From Endomicrobiia bacterium (GTDB lineage: Bacteria; Elusimicrobiota; Endomicrobiia; Endomicrobiales; Endomicrobiaceae), in NCBI GenBank assembly GCA_025998295.1, contig BNVT01000091.1, forward strand, positions 1 to 5,000: DNA of 5,000 nt, given 5' to 3'. Below the pieces are notes generated by a model that saw nothing but the letters and a program-made list of their open reading frames with translations, ran no database searches and had not been told where the DNA came from. This document shows, piece after piece, positions 1-3,787 of the stretch. Each line of letters starts with the position of its first letter. Position 1 is the first letter of the stretch. The position numbers were made by a program, and so were the translations under genes.

Positions 1-62
1 AAGGAAAATGTTAGACAAAATAAACTACATACTAATACTAATTTTTTTTCTAGCACTGCCAT
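1..62 (-). CDS. Wrap-around duplicate of the 5' end of the 100-aa exported-protein gene (partial)
   Basis: Reading from the ATG at 62-60 leftwards gives the first 20 or so codons of the gene that is complete at 4633-4935. It stops at the window edge only because the window begins inside the gene. It should not be counted as a second gene. Confidence 0.9.
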   Translation of the reverse strand, partial: MAVLEKKLVLVCSLFCLTFS

Positions 63-104
63 GGTATTAACCCCCTTTTTCGTACACTAAAAATCTAGCA
101 AATT

Positions 105-115
105 ATTATATTATA
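105..115 (-). promoter_or_regulatory. Tandem -10 hexamers upstream of the 100-aa exported-protein gene
   Basis: On the minus strand two overlapping perfect TATAAT hexamers lie at 115-110 and 110-105, about 45 bases upstream of the ATG at 62 (equivalent to 4935). No good -35 sits 16-18 bp upstream of either, so this is a candidate only. The farther promoter at 197-225 is the alternative. Confidence 0.4.
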
Positions 116-149
116 TTTTTATGTTAGACATATCACCTATTTCAGTATT

Positions 150-172
150 CTAAATACTTAATAAATATTTAG
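150..172. repeat. A+T-rich inverted repeat in the cargo leader
   Basis: CTAAATA (150-156) and TATTTAG (166-172) are inverted around a 9-base loop. A competing hairpin, AGTAT (144-148) with ATACT (154-158), uses some of the same bases, so the two would exclude each other. Both lie between the 197-225 promoter and the 100-aa gene. They could be an operator or a leader switch, but in such A+T-rich DNA chance is also likely. Confidence 0.3.
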
Positions 173-196
173 GGTTTTAACTAAACTTTGTTAATA

Positions 197-225
197 AATT
201 TAGTAATTACTTTTTGTTTTGTCAA
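197..225 (-). promoter_or_regulatory. Candidate sigma70-type promoter firing toward the cargo genes
   Basis: On the minus strand a perfect -35 TTGACA (225-220) is followed after 17 bp by TAAATT (202-197), a 4/6 match to TATAAT. Transcription would start near 190, giving a leader of about 130 bases before the ATG at 62. The -35 abuts the first copy of the three-copy element, so that element could influence it. Confidence 0.45.
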
Positions 226-234
226 TACCTTTCG

Positions 235-277
235 CTGTCATCTACGCTACTAGTATCAAGTAATTATAGAAGCGTAG
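235..277. repeat. Copy 1 of a three-copy element: CTGTCATCTA plus hairpin with ATCAAGTAAT loop
   Basis: CTGTCATCTA starts at 235 and ATCAAGTAAT lies at 255-264. The decamer sits in the loop of a hairpin: CTACGCT (242-248) pairs with AGCGTAG (271-277). The stem continues past an A.A mismatch with CTA/TAG (250-252 with 267-269). The other copies are at 705-741 and 1094-1124. The hairpin begins right after the stop codon of the 43-aa gene, so it could be the 3' end structure of that mRNA, although no T-tract follows on the minus strand. Confidence 0.65.
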
Positions 278-409
278 TTATTGCTGTACCTTAAGATCCA
301 CATTTTCCTTAGAATTTTTTGGAGTTACGAGAACAGCACGTACCATTACTATTATTGCTAATGTTATGGCAACAATAACTGCAATCCATTGTGTTTTGTT
401 TTCCATCAT
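278..409 (-). CDS. Small single-span membrane protein, 43 aa, function unknown
   Basis: The reading frame starts with two consecutive ATG codons (409 and 406) and ends at TAA (280-278). An AAGGA ribosome site at 415-419 is 5 bases from the first ATG and 8 from the second, so either could be used. The protein begins MMENKTQW. A hydrophobic helix spans about residues 8-28 (WIAVIVAITLAIIVMV, then R at 29). The polar tail is PKNSKENVDLKVQQ. It has one candidate membrane segment, no cleavage site and no cysteine. A consensus promoter lies upstream at 493-521, leaving a leader of about 75 bases that contains the double hairpin at 440-477. Size and topology resemble type I toxins such as TisB, Hok or Ldr, and also harmless small membrane proteins. 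No family is recognised; toxin identity is inference. Confidence 0.55.
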   Translation of the reverse strand: MMENKTQWIAVIVAITLAIIVMVRAVLVTPKNSKENVDLKVQQ

Positions 410-439
410 TTATTTCCTTACATTGTTTCAGGTTTATCT

Positions 440-477
440 AGCCGTATGGCTGTTAAAGGCCGTTAAGCCTTTTTTTT
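440..477 (+). terminator. Double hairpin with T-tract (copy 1 of two)
   Basis: Two adjacent hairpins: AGCC (440-443) with GGCT (448-451), then AAAGGC (455-460) with GCCTTT (467-472), followed by a T-run to 477. Read on the plus strand this is a plausible Rho-independent terminator. On the minus strand the same bases form structure in the leader of the 43-aa gene. A homologous copy is at 818-855. A plus-strand RNA ending here would be antisense to the leader of the membrane-protein mRNA. Confidence 0.6.
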
Positions 478-492
478 AGAGTTTCTTAGGTT

Positions 493-521
493 ATTATATA
501 ATCTTTATATCTTTTAATCAA
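493..521 (-). promoter_or_regulatory. Strong sigma70-type promoter for the 43-aa membrane protein
   Basis: On the minus strand TTGATT (521-516) is separated by 17 bp from a perfect TATAAT (498-493). Transcription would start near 486 and reach the ATG at 409 through a leader with two hairpins. Spacing is ideal and the -10 is perfect. This supports the small gene below it. Confidence 0.6.
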
Positions 522-528
522 TTTATAT

Positions 529-537
529 TGATATAAT
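529..537 (+). promoter_or_regulatory. Extended -10 promoter candidate on the plus strand
   Basis: TGATATAAT at 529-537 matches the TGnTATAAT extended -10, which can work without a good -35. It diverges from the promoter at 493-521. A transcript from about 544 would run through the G+C-rich hairpin array and end at the T-tract near 817, giving a noncoding RNA of about 270 bases. Confidence 0.4.
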
Positions 538-566
538 CTTTTTTTGAGGTTTCTATGATGTAATAT

Positions 567-587
567 CTACCATCTACGAAATCTCAT
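567..587 (-). CDS. Six-codon minigene (MRFRRW) behind a perfect Shine-Dalgarno
   Basis: On the minus strand TAAGGAGG (601-594) matches the anti-Shine-Dalgarno of 16S rRNA over its whole length, and the ATG (587-585) follows at an ideal 6-base spacing. The frame reads Met-Arg-Phe-Arg-Arg-Trp and stops at TAG (569-567). Two of the three Arg codons are AGA. No longer frame uses this ribosome site. It might be a leader peptide, a minigene acting through the ribosome or tRNA (as lambda bar minigenes do), or the remnant of a lost gene. The ribosome site is what argues against pure chance; the function is unknown. Confidence 0.4.
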   Translation of the reverse strand: MRFRRW

Positions 588-612
588 AACGACCCTCCTT
601 ATAATTAAATTC

Positions 613-664
613 GCTCATTAGCACGCACGCACCCGTTTAATTCAGGCGCACGCACGTTTTGAGC
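613..664. repeat. G+C-rich direct repeats inside an inverted repeat
   Basis: CGCACGCAC(CC)GTTT occurs at 624-638 (with the extra CC) and again at 647-659 without it. The pair is flanked by GCTCA (613-617) and TGAGC (660-664). This is one of the few G+C-rich stretches in the molecule. It looks like a protein-binding or RNA-structure region, but no known site type is recognised. Confidence 0.4.
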
Positions 665-704
665 TCACATACAAACGTCGGGTCTTAATAAGATGACACC
701 TTCG

Positions 705-741
705 CTGTCATCTAGCAGTATACACATCAAGTAATGTATAC
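705..741. repeat. Copy 2 of the three-copy element
   Basis: CTGTCATCTA begins at 705 and ATCAAGTAAT lies at 726-735, a spacing of 21 against 20 in copy 1. The decamer again lies in a hairpin loop, but the stem is now GTATAC/GTATAC rather than CTACGCT/AGCGTAG. Fourteen bases (TTCGCTGTCATCTA) upstream of the hairpin are identical with copy 1. Confidence 0.65.
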
Positions 742-767
742 CTTTGGGGCTACGCCCCAAACCCCGT

Positions 768-817
768 AACCCTCACGCCTTTTGAGGCTTCACCTCAGGC
801 GTTTCGGGTTTTTATTT
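768..817 (+). terminator. Rho-independent terminator (H4 of the hairpin array)
   Basis: AACCC (768-772) pairs with GGGTT (806-810), ACGCCT (775-780) with AGGCGT (797-802) and GAGG (784-787) with CCTC (793-796). The stem has small internal loops and is followed by TTTATTT to 817. This is the strongest plus-strand terminator in the region. Confidence 0.65.
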
Positions 818-855
818 AGCTGTAATAGCTGTTTAAAGGCGCCAATGCCTTTTTT
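818..855 (+). terminator. Double hairpin with T-tract (copy 2 of two)
   Basis: AGCT (818-821) pairs with AGCT (827-830); AAAGGC (835-840) pairs with GCCTTT (847-852), with T's to 855. The layout matches 440-477. In the first hairpin the C-G pair of copy 1 is a T-A pair here, a compensatory change. The loops of the second hairpin differ while its stem is identical. A minus-strand promoter candidate lies just upstream at 885-912, as it does for copy 1. Confidence 0.6.
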
Positions 856-884
856 GAGTCTTTTTTAACTCTTTGTATATATTT

Positions 885-912
885 GTTATACCTTTTTATT
901 ATATTTATCCAA
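885..912 (-). promoter_or_regulatory. Minus-strand promoter candidate upstream of double hairpin copy 2
   Basis: TTGGAT (912-907) is followed after 16 bp by TATAAC (890-885), a 5/6 match. Transcription from about 878 would pass through the second double hairpin and the hairpin array toward the hexapeptide minigene at 587. Its position relative to the double hairpin copies that of the 493-521 promoter. Confidence 0.4.
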
Positions 913-1077
913 ATATAGCCATTTATGGGGCTTATAAACCAATTGCAGACCAATGTTATTATGTCTTTTAAAGAAATCTTTATAATTAAAAAGCATTAAC
1001 GGTCTAAATTTGTATTTATAATCTTGATCACAGAAGAGATTTAAATGCCATTAACTGAGGCATTAGCATATTAAGAT

Positions 1078-1124
1078 TTGACAGTGCATTTTCCTGTCAA
1101 CTATTTGGTTGCTCATCAAGTAAT
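1078..1124. repeat. Copy 3 of the three-copy element (diverged)
   Basis: TTGACAG (1078-1084) and CTGTCAA (1094-1100) form a hairpin like H1 of copy 2, and ATCAAGTAAT recurs at 1115-1124. It lies 21 bases from the start of CTGTCA, the same as copy 2. The decamer is followed by GTATA as in copy 2. No good stem encloses the decamer here, so this copy looks partly decayed. Confidence 0.55.
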
Positions 1125-1252
1125 GTATATTCATTGAACTTTGTTGTTTAGGTCTTTCTACCCGGTTCAAAAGTGTTATAGTTAGAGGTAGTCCTTGCTG
1201 CTTTTGGTGTGGTTGTTTACTATACCAGTAGACAATGACCTAGACACATATT

Positions 1253-1280
1253 TTGACAACCTCGTCTTTATTAGTATTAG
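1253..1280 (+). promoter_or_regulatory. Promoter candidate directed at the iterons
   Basis: A perfect -35 TTGACA (1253-1258) is followed after 16 bp by TATTAG (1275-1280), a 4/6 match. Transcription from about 1287 would run through the A+T-rich segment and the iterons. There is no gene for it to serve, so it might activate the origin or make a primer or control RNA. Confidence 0.35.
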
Positions 1281-1311
1281 TAGATGTCTATAAAATATAT
1301 ACCAATTCACA

Positions 1312-1341
1312 TAATTATATTATTTTACTATTATATAATTA
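1312..1341. repeat. A+T-rich inverted repeat next to the iterons, likely DNA unwinding element
   Basis: TAATTATAT (1312-1320) and ATATAATTA (1333-1341) are perfect 9-bp arms around a 12-base loop, and the surrounding bases 1288-1345 are almost all A or T. Iteron origins usually carry an easily melted A+T-rich stretch beside the initiator-binding repeats, and this one ends about 45 bp before the first iteron. Confidence 0.5.
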
Positions 1342-1384
1342 GAAAGCCTAAATGGCATTTTCTCGTCGACACGTAATTTTTAAT

Positions 1385-1516
1385 GTGGACTTTCACAGAC
1401 ACTATTGTGGACTTTCACAGACACTATTGTGGACTTTCACAGACACTATTGTGGACTTTCACAGACACTATTGTGGACTTTCACAGACACTATTGTGGAC
1501 TTTCACAGAGCCTGTA
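1385..1516. repeat. Six tandem 22-bp iterons: probable replication origin (oriV)
   Basis: Five exact 22-bp units start at 1385, 1407, 1429, 1451 and 1473. A sixth at 1495 keeps the 15-base core GTGGACTTTCACAGA and then diverges. Directly repeated 22-bp units match two helical turns, as expected for initiator-binding iterons. The unit contains TGTGGA, part of a DnaA box (TGTGGATAA), but no full DnaA box was found here. The array is 200 bp beyond the 3' end of rep; in many iteron plasmids it lies upstream of rep instead. A 70-codon open frame across the array is only the translated repeat. Confidence 0.88.
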
Positions 1517-1646
1517 TTGTTTTATTCTTATAATACATATTTTGTATTAGTTGTAATCGAATAGTTTTTTTATCGTATTGGTTTCAGATACAACTGTGAA
1601 TGTAATTTTTGTTTAAGGTCATCATAAATATTAATAACTCGTTATA

Positions 1647-1678
1647 AAATAATGAATTAGGGAGTGACTCAATTATTT
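1647..1678. repeat. Nested inverted repeat between rep and the iterons
   Basis: AAATAAT (1647-1653) and ATTATTT (1672-1678) flank the odd palindrome GAGTGACTC (1662-1670). It lies 37 bp beyond the rep stop codon. No T-tract follows the palindrome on the minus strand, so it is more likely a protein site or a weak 3' end structure than a classic terminator. Confidence 0.35.
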
Positions 1679-1714
1679 AATAACAGCTCACACCGATATT
1701 GAACATTTATAAAG

Positions 1715-2686
1715 CTATTTGGGATTGATGTTTTGATTTGTCCATGGTCGAAAAGTAATAACTAATCTTTTAAATGTATTCCAACAAACATATTTATTGC
1801 CGTCTAGGTTATAGCTACGTAACTGCTTATTACTACAGGAGCTAGTATTTCCGACAGAGTAGCACCAAGTGCATAGCCTATTTTTATATATTTCCCTTAA
1901 TCCACTTTCAAGCCGTTTTTTAAAATGACGCTCGATATGTCTATCTGTTTTTAACGTTTTTATGTCTTGTATTGCATGTAGTAAATCTTCTACCTTTACA
2001 TTTATTATTCTGGGGTCTTGCAATGATTTGTAACGTTTTATCCGACTTAAAGTCGATACTTTATATATTATTGGAGCAGCTATATCACCAGCTTGCCAAT
2101 AAAATGTTGGTACTAACATAATAGGCGAATGAAGCAAATAATTAGCTATTTCTGTCGTAAAATTAACAATAACTTCTCCTTGAAGATTAACTAATTTGCT
2201 AGATAAAATACGCATATCGAAGTTCATATATTTTTGTTCTTTCCTATATTCATAGTTTAAATCCCACCAATCAATACGCATGTTGAAGATCAATTCGAGA
2301 TCCTGCATTATTTGTTGTCTGAGTGATCTATAGCTGTTAACTCCTCTTATTTTCCGATAATCACTTATTGGAAATTGCACAGCCGTATCTATATTATTTA
2401 GTCCTATTTTAAATTTAGAGTTATTGTCGTTTAATAGCTTGATCATATAAGCCAGAAGTTTATGCGTTGTTTCATTAAAGTTTTTCATTCGATCAGTGTA
2501 ATTAGTAAAAAAAGCATGGCCATATTTAGTGATAAATCTTGCTTCATCTGTTATATTGATCCCGTCATAATTGATTCTCAAAAAAACAGAATTGCTACCT
2601 ATGGAGTTCGGTATTCGAAATGTGTCTATGTTCTTTCCCCATATGCAAATGGGGGCGTATACGGTCTCATTTTTTGCTGGCAACAT
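1715..2686 (-). CDS. rep: Iteron-type plasmid replication initiator protein, 323 aa
   Basis: It would bind the iterons at 1385-1516 and open the origin. Recognition rests on layout and pattern rather than exact motifs. A first winged-helix region spans about residues 70-190, with HKLLAYMIKLLND, then SLRQQIMQDLELIFNM, then EVIVNFTTEIANYLLHSPIM. A second spans about 200-315, with IIYKVSTLSRIKRY, IINVKVEDLLHAI and a basic stretch DRHIERHFKKRLE. This is the two-domain arrangement of Rep proteins of small theta plasmids, and the length fits. The C-terminal part has four Cys (272, 275, 284, 301). The ATG at 2686 has AAGGAG 6 bases upstream. The gene is alone, transcribed like the cargo but separated from it by a terminator. 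Sequence resemblance to well-known Rep_3 proteins is weak, so the exact family is open. Confidence 0.8.
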   Translation of the reverse strand: MLPAKNETVYAPICIWGKNIDTFRIPNSIGSNSVFLRINYDGINITDEARFITKYGHAFFTNYTDRMKNFNETTHKLLAYMIKLLNDNNSKFKIGLNNIDTAVQFPISDYRKIRGVNSYRSLRQQIMQDLELIFNMRIDWWDLNYEYRKEQKYMNFDMRILSSKLVNLQGEVIVNFTTEIANYLLHSPIMLVPTFYWQAGDIAAPIIYKVSTLSRIKRYKSLQDPRIINVKVEDLLHAIQDIKTLKTDRHIERHFKKRLESGLREIYKNRLCTWCYSVGNTSSCSNKQLRSYNLDGNKYVCWNTFKRLVITFRPWTNQNINPK

Positions 2687-2692
2687 ACTAGT

Positions 2693-2698
2693 CTCCTT
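2693..2698 (-). promoter_or_regulatory. Ribosome binding site of rep
   Basis: AAGGAG on the minus strand, 6 bases before the ATG at 2686. It fixes that start codon. Confidence 0.75.
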
Positions 2699-2720
2699 TT
2701 ATGCTACAGCTTAATATTCA

Positions 2721-2749
2721 ATTATAAAATAAATATTTTAAAATGAAAA
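2721..2749 (-). promoter_or_regulatory. rep promoter candidate
   Basis: TTTTCA (2749-2744, 4/6 to TTGACA) lies 17 bp upstream of a perfect TATAAT (2726-2721) on the minus strand. Transcription would start near 2714 and give a leader of under 30 bases. The hairpin at 2774-2801 lies about 25 bp upstream of the -35. Confidence 0.55.
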
Positions 2750-2773
2750 TAGTGATAATATCTTGCACAACTT

Positions 2774-2801
2774 GAGTATTAATTCTGAAATTAAAATACT
2801 C
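2774..2801. promoter_or_regulatory. Interrupted palindrome upstream of rep, possible operator
   Basis: GAGTATTAATT (2774-2784) is complementary to the right side (2789-2801) apart from a 2-base AA bulge, with loop CTGA. An outer pair, AACTT (2769-2773) and AAGTT (2808-2812), extends the symmetry. It lies just upstream of the rep promoter, where initiators of iteron plasmids often bind an inverted repeat to repress themselves. It shares no obvious core with the iterons, so autoregulation is inference. It also directly precedes an ATG on the plus strand. Confidence 0.4.
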
Positions 2802-2894
2802 ATGGCCAAGTTATATCAGAATCTGATTATCTTTTACTCTATCTTTGCTACCCTTATAACATTTTCAATTGCCTTTTCATTTCGCTATTCCTAA
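2802..2894 (+). CDS. Possible 30-aa hydrophobic peptide (low confidence)
   Basis: The only plus-strand candidate worth listing. It begins MAKLYQN, has a hydrophobic stretch over residues 8-26 rich in Ile, Phe, Leu and Ala, and ends FRYS, so it could be a single membrane span. The ATG follows the palindrome at 2774-2801 with no Shine-Dalgarno. An extended -10 candidate (TG-A-TAATAT, 2753-2761) would give a leader made almost entirely of that hairpin. T-rich DNA often yields hydrophobic frames by chance, so this may be nothing. Confidence 0.22.
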   Translation: MAKLYQNLIIFYSIFATLITFSIAFSFRYS

Positions 2895-2935
2895 ACTACT
2901 CTAAACGATTTGTTGCTTCACTTTTTTATTTTATG

Positions 2936-2967
2936 GTAGTTCTATAACACTTTGTTATCTTAACTAC
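2936..2967. repeat. Long hairpin of unknown role
   Basis: GTAGTT (2936-2941) pairs with AACTAC (2962-2967), and ATAACA (2944-2949) pairs with TGTTAT (2953-2958) around a 3-base loop. That gives 12 pairs with one small internal loop. No T-run follows on either strand, so it is not a standard terminator. It lies between the rep promoter region and the terminator at 3010-3053. Confidence 0.45.
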
Positions 2968-3009
2968 ATAAAAGCTCAATATAAAATTAAAAAAGCGTAT
3001 TACAAATAT

Positions 3010-3053
3010 AAAAAACGAACCCTCATACAGCAAAAACTATATGAAGGTTCGTT
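3010..3053 (-). terminator. Strong Rho-independent terminator after the cargo genes
   Basis: On the minus strand a 14-bp stem (3053-3040 with 3027-3014, one G.T pair) encloses a 12-base loop and runs into six T's (3015-3010). It lies 135 bp beyond the stop of the 142-aa gene and insulates rep from cargo transcription. Confidence 0.85.
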
Positions 3054-3187
3054 GAGCTAAGATGTACATTAAATCCAAAGTGAGTGTATTAAATTATAAT
3101 TTTCGAATTTATAATATTTTCATAGAATTCCCATAAATCCTAATACAAATTATAAATGGCCAAAAACTAAAAATTTAATATTTTCAA

Positions 3188-3616
3188 TTATTGTACATTG
3201 CAGAAATTGCCATTTTCAGTTGTACGTGTGTATTCTGCACTGCCTTCAAATTCTGGTTCAGGTTTATTTTTGTCATCCTTACCTTGATTACTAATGCCCG
3301 CAGATGCAGAGACACTTAATTTTGCTACAGGTTCACCAGTTTCTTTTTCTGTTTCAACCTTTTCAGCTTTTACTTCAAGTTTGGCAGCATAACCACTTGC
3401 ATCGTTATTAACTTGAACCTTGCCTGATTTAACAACTTTTTTTGTAGTATTATCCGTTTGATTTGAATCTGCTTTTTTGGATTCAGGTTGTCCTAACTTT
3501 TGCTTTGGTTCTTTGGGAACATCACACCCGCTTTTAGATGCGTGTACCAAAGTTGAAAAAAATAACATGAGACATGCTGAGACGACGATTCGTACTATCT
3601 TTAGTTTACTTGCCAT
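3188..3616 (-). CDS. Secreted hydrophilic protein, 142 aa, paralogue of the 100-aa protein; function unknown
   Basis: A Sec signal peptide is clear: basic start MASKLKIVR, hydrophobic core to about residue 22, and a likely cut after VHA (residue 26). The mature part of about 116 residues is very charged, rich in Lys, Glu, Ser and Thr. It has exactly two Cys, at 31 and 139 near its ends, which could form a disulfide outside the cytoplasm. Residues 57-102 align without gaps with residues 39-84 of the 100-aa protein, sharing GK-x3-N-x4-G-x2-A-x-L and, 14 residues later, GE...SV. The C-terminal 40 residues are unique. The start has GAGAGG 5 bases upstream. A weak terminator separates it from the lipoprotein gene and a strong one follows. 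I do not recognise a family. Confidence 0.8.
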   Translation of the reverse strand: MASKLKIVRIVVSACLMLFFSTLVHASKSGCDVPKEPKQKLGQPESKKADSNQTDNTTKKVVKSGKVQVNNDASGYAAKLEVKAEKVETEKETGEPVAKLSVSASAGISNQGKDDKNKPEPEFEGSAEYTRTTENGNFCNVQ

Positions 3617-3621
3617 TTTAA

Positions 3622-3668
3622 CCTCTCAATTTTTCGTAAAAAAATAATTATTTTCGGATGACTATCAA
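3622..3668 (-). promoter_or_regulatory. Promoter candidate and ribosome site of the 142-aa gene
   Basis: TTGATA (3668-3663) and TATTTT (3646-3641) are spaced by 16 bp, a moderate promoter. GAGAGG (3627-3622) is the ribosome site. Between them the leader has TACGAAAAA (3638-3630). The same nine bases occur at the matching place before the 100-aa gene (84-76, equal to 4957-4949), which supports common origin of the two genes. Confidence 0.4.
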
Positions 3669-3682
3669 TATGTGACGTCTCT

Positions 3683-3720
3683 AAAAGCTTAATCAGTTAT
3701 TCTGCTATATTTGATTAGCT
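3683..3720 (-). terminator. Weak terminator-like hairpin after the lipoprotein gene
   Basis: On the minus strand AGCTAATCA (3720-3712) pairs with TGATTA-A-GCT (3695-3686, one bulged base) around a 16-base loop, then four T's. The A+T-rich stem, long loop and short T-run predict partial termination. Confidence 0.35.
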
Positions 3721-3787
3721 GCTGTTACCTTTATTACGACAACTTTAAATAAGTCGCATAATAAATATAGAAATTTAGAGATACTCC

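Larger units (their letters stand above)
1..127. repeat. Terminal direct overlap marking a circular molecule (identical to 4874-5000)
   Basis: Bases 1-127 match 4874-5000 without a difference, at a constant offset of 4,873. The overlap cuts through the 5' end of the 100-aa exported-protein gene, which is complete only in the right-hand copy. A direct repeat placed exactly at both ends is what a circular contig or wrapped circular record produces. The overlap of 127 also equals a k-mer size commonly used by short-read assemblers. A true tandem duplication is possible but less economical. Confidence 0.92.
691..817 (+). ncRNA. Candidate structured RNA: four consecutive hairpins ending in a T-tract
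   Basis: Four hairpins follow one another. H1: AGATGACA (691-698) with TGTCATCT (706-713). H2: GTATAC (718-723) with GTATAC (736-741), loop containing ATCAAGTAAT. H3: TTTGGGGC (743-750) with GCCCCAAA (754-761), a 3-base loop. H4: AACCC and ACGCCT (768-780) with AGGCGT and GGGTT (797-810), enclosing GAGG/CCTC, then TTTATTT. The T-tract orients the RNA on the plus strand. A plus-strand extended -10 lies at 529-537. No reading frame of note is present. A DNA-level role such as a single-strand origin or transfer-origin hairpin cluster is the main alternative. It matches no RNA family I recognise. Confidence 0.5.
860..1350. other. Noncoding region between the hairpin modules and the origin
   Basis: No convincing gene is seen on either strand. 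The region holds the promoter at 885-912, copy 3 of the decamer element, and an inverted repeat TTGAAC (1134-1139) / GTTCAA (1165-1170). It also holds a hairpin GTTTACT/AGTAGAC around 1215-1233, the plus-strand promoter candidate at 1253-1280 and the A+T-rich inverted repeat leading into the iterons. Short frames here lack ribosome sites. Confidence 0.6.

Noticed and set aside
8..70. 20-codon hydrophobic plus-strand frame beginning MLDKINY
   Set aside because: It is antisense to the signal peptide of the 100-aa gene, and the hydrophobic pattern follows from that sequence. The spacing from the purine-rich stretch is too short.
102..129. Possible Xer/dif-like recombination site (TTATGTTAGAC)
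   Set aside because: Only the XerD-side half resembles the consensus. The XerC-side half six bases away shows no match.
640..660. Resemblance to a MOBQ-type transfer nick site (GTGCGCC on the minus strand)
   Set aside because: Only seven bases match, the usual adjacent inverted repeat is absent and there is no relaxase gene.
886..996. 36-codon minus-strand frame beginning MLFNYKDFF
   Set aside because: It has no ribosome site, and its 3' end overlaps the better supported promoter at 885-912. A frame of this length is expected by chance in such DNA.
1385..1516. CRISPR array
   Set aside because: The repeats are contiguous 22-bp units without spacers, which fits iterons and not CRISPR.
1352..1564. 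70-codon plus-strand open frame
   Set aside because: It is the translated 22-bp iteron array: three units give 22 codons, so the peptide repeats. No ribosome site precedes it and the array is best explained as the origin.
2462..2746. 94-codon plus-strand open frame
   Set aside because: It lies antisense to the start of rep and has no ribosome site or recognisable features; a shadow frame.
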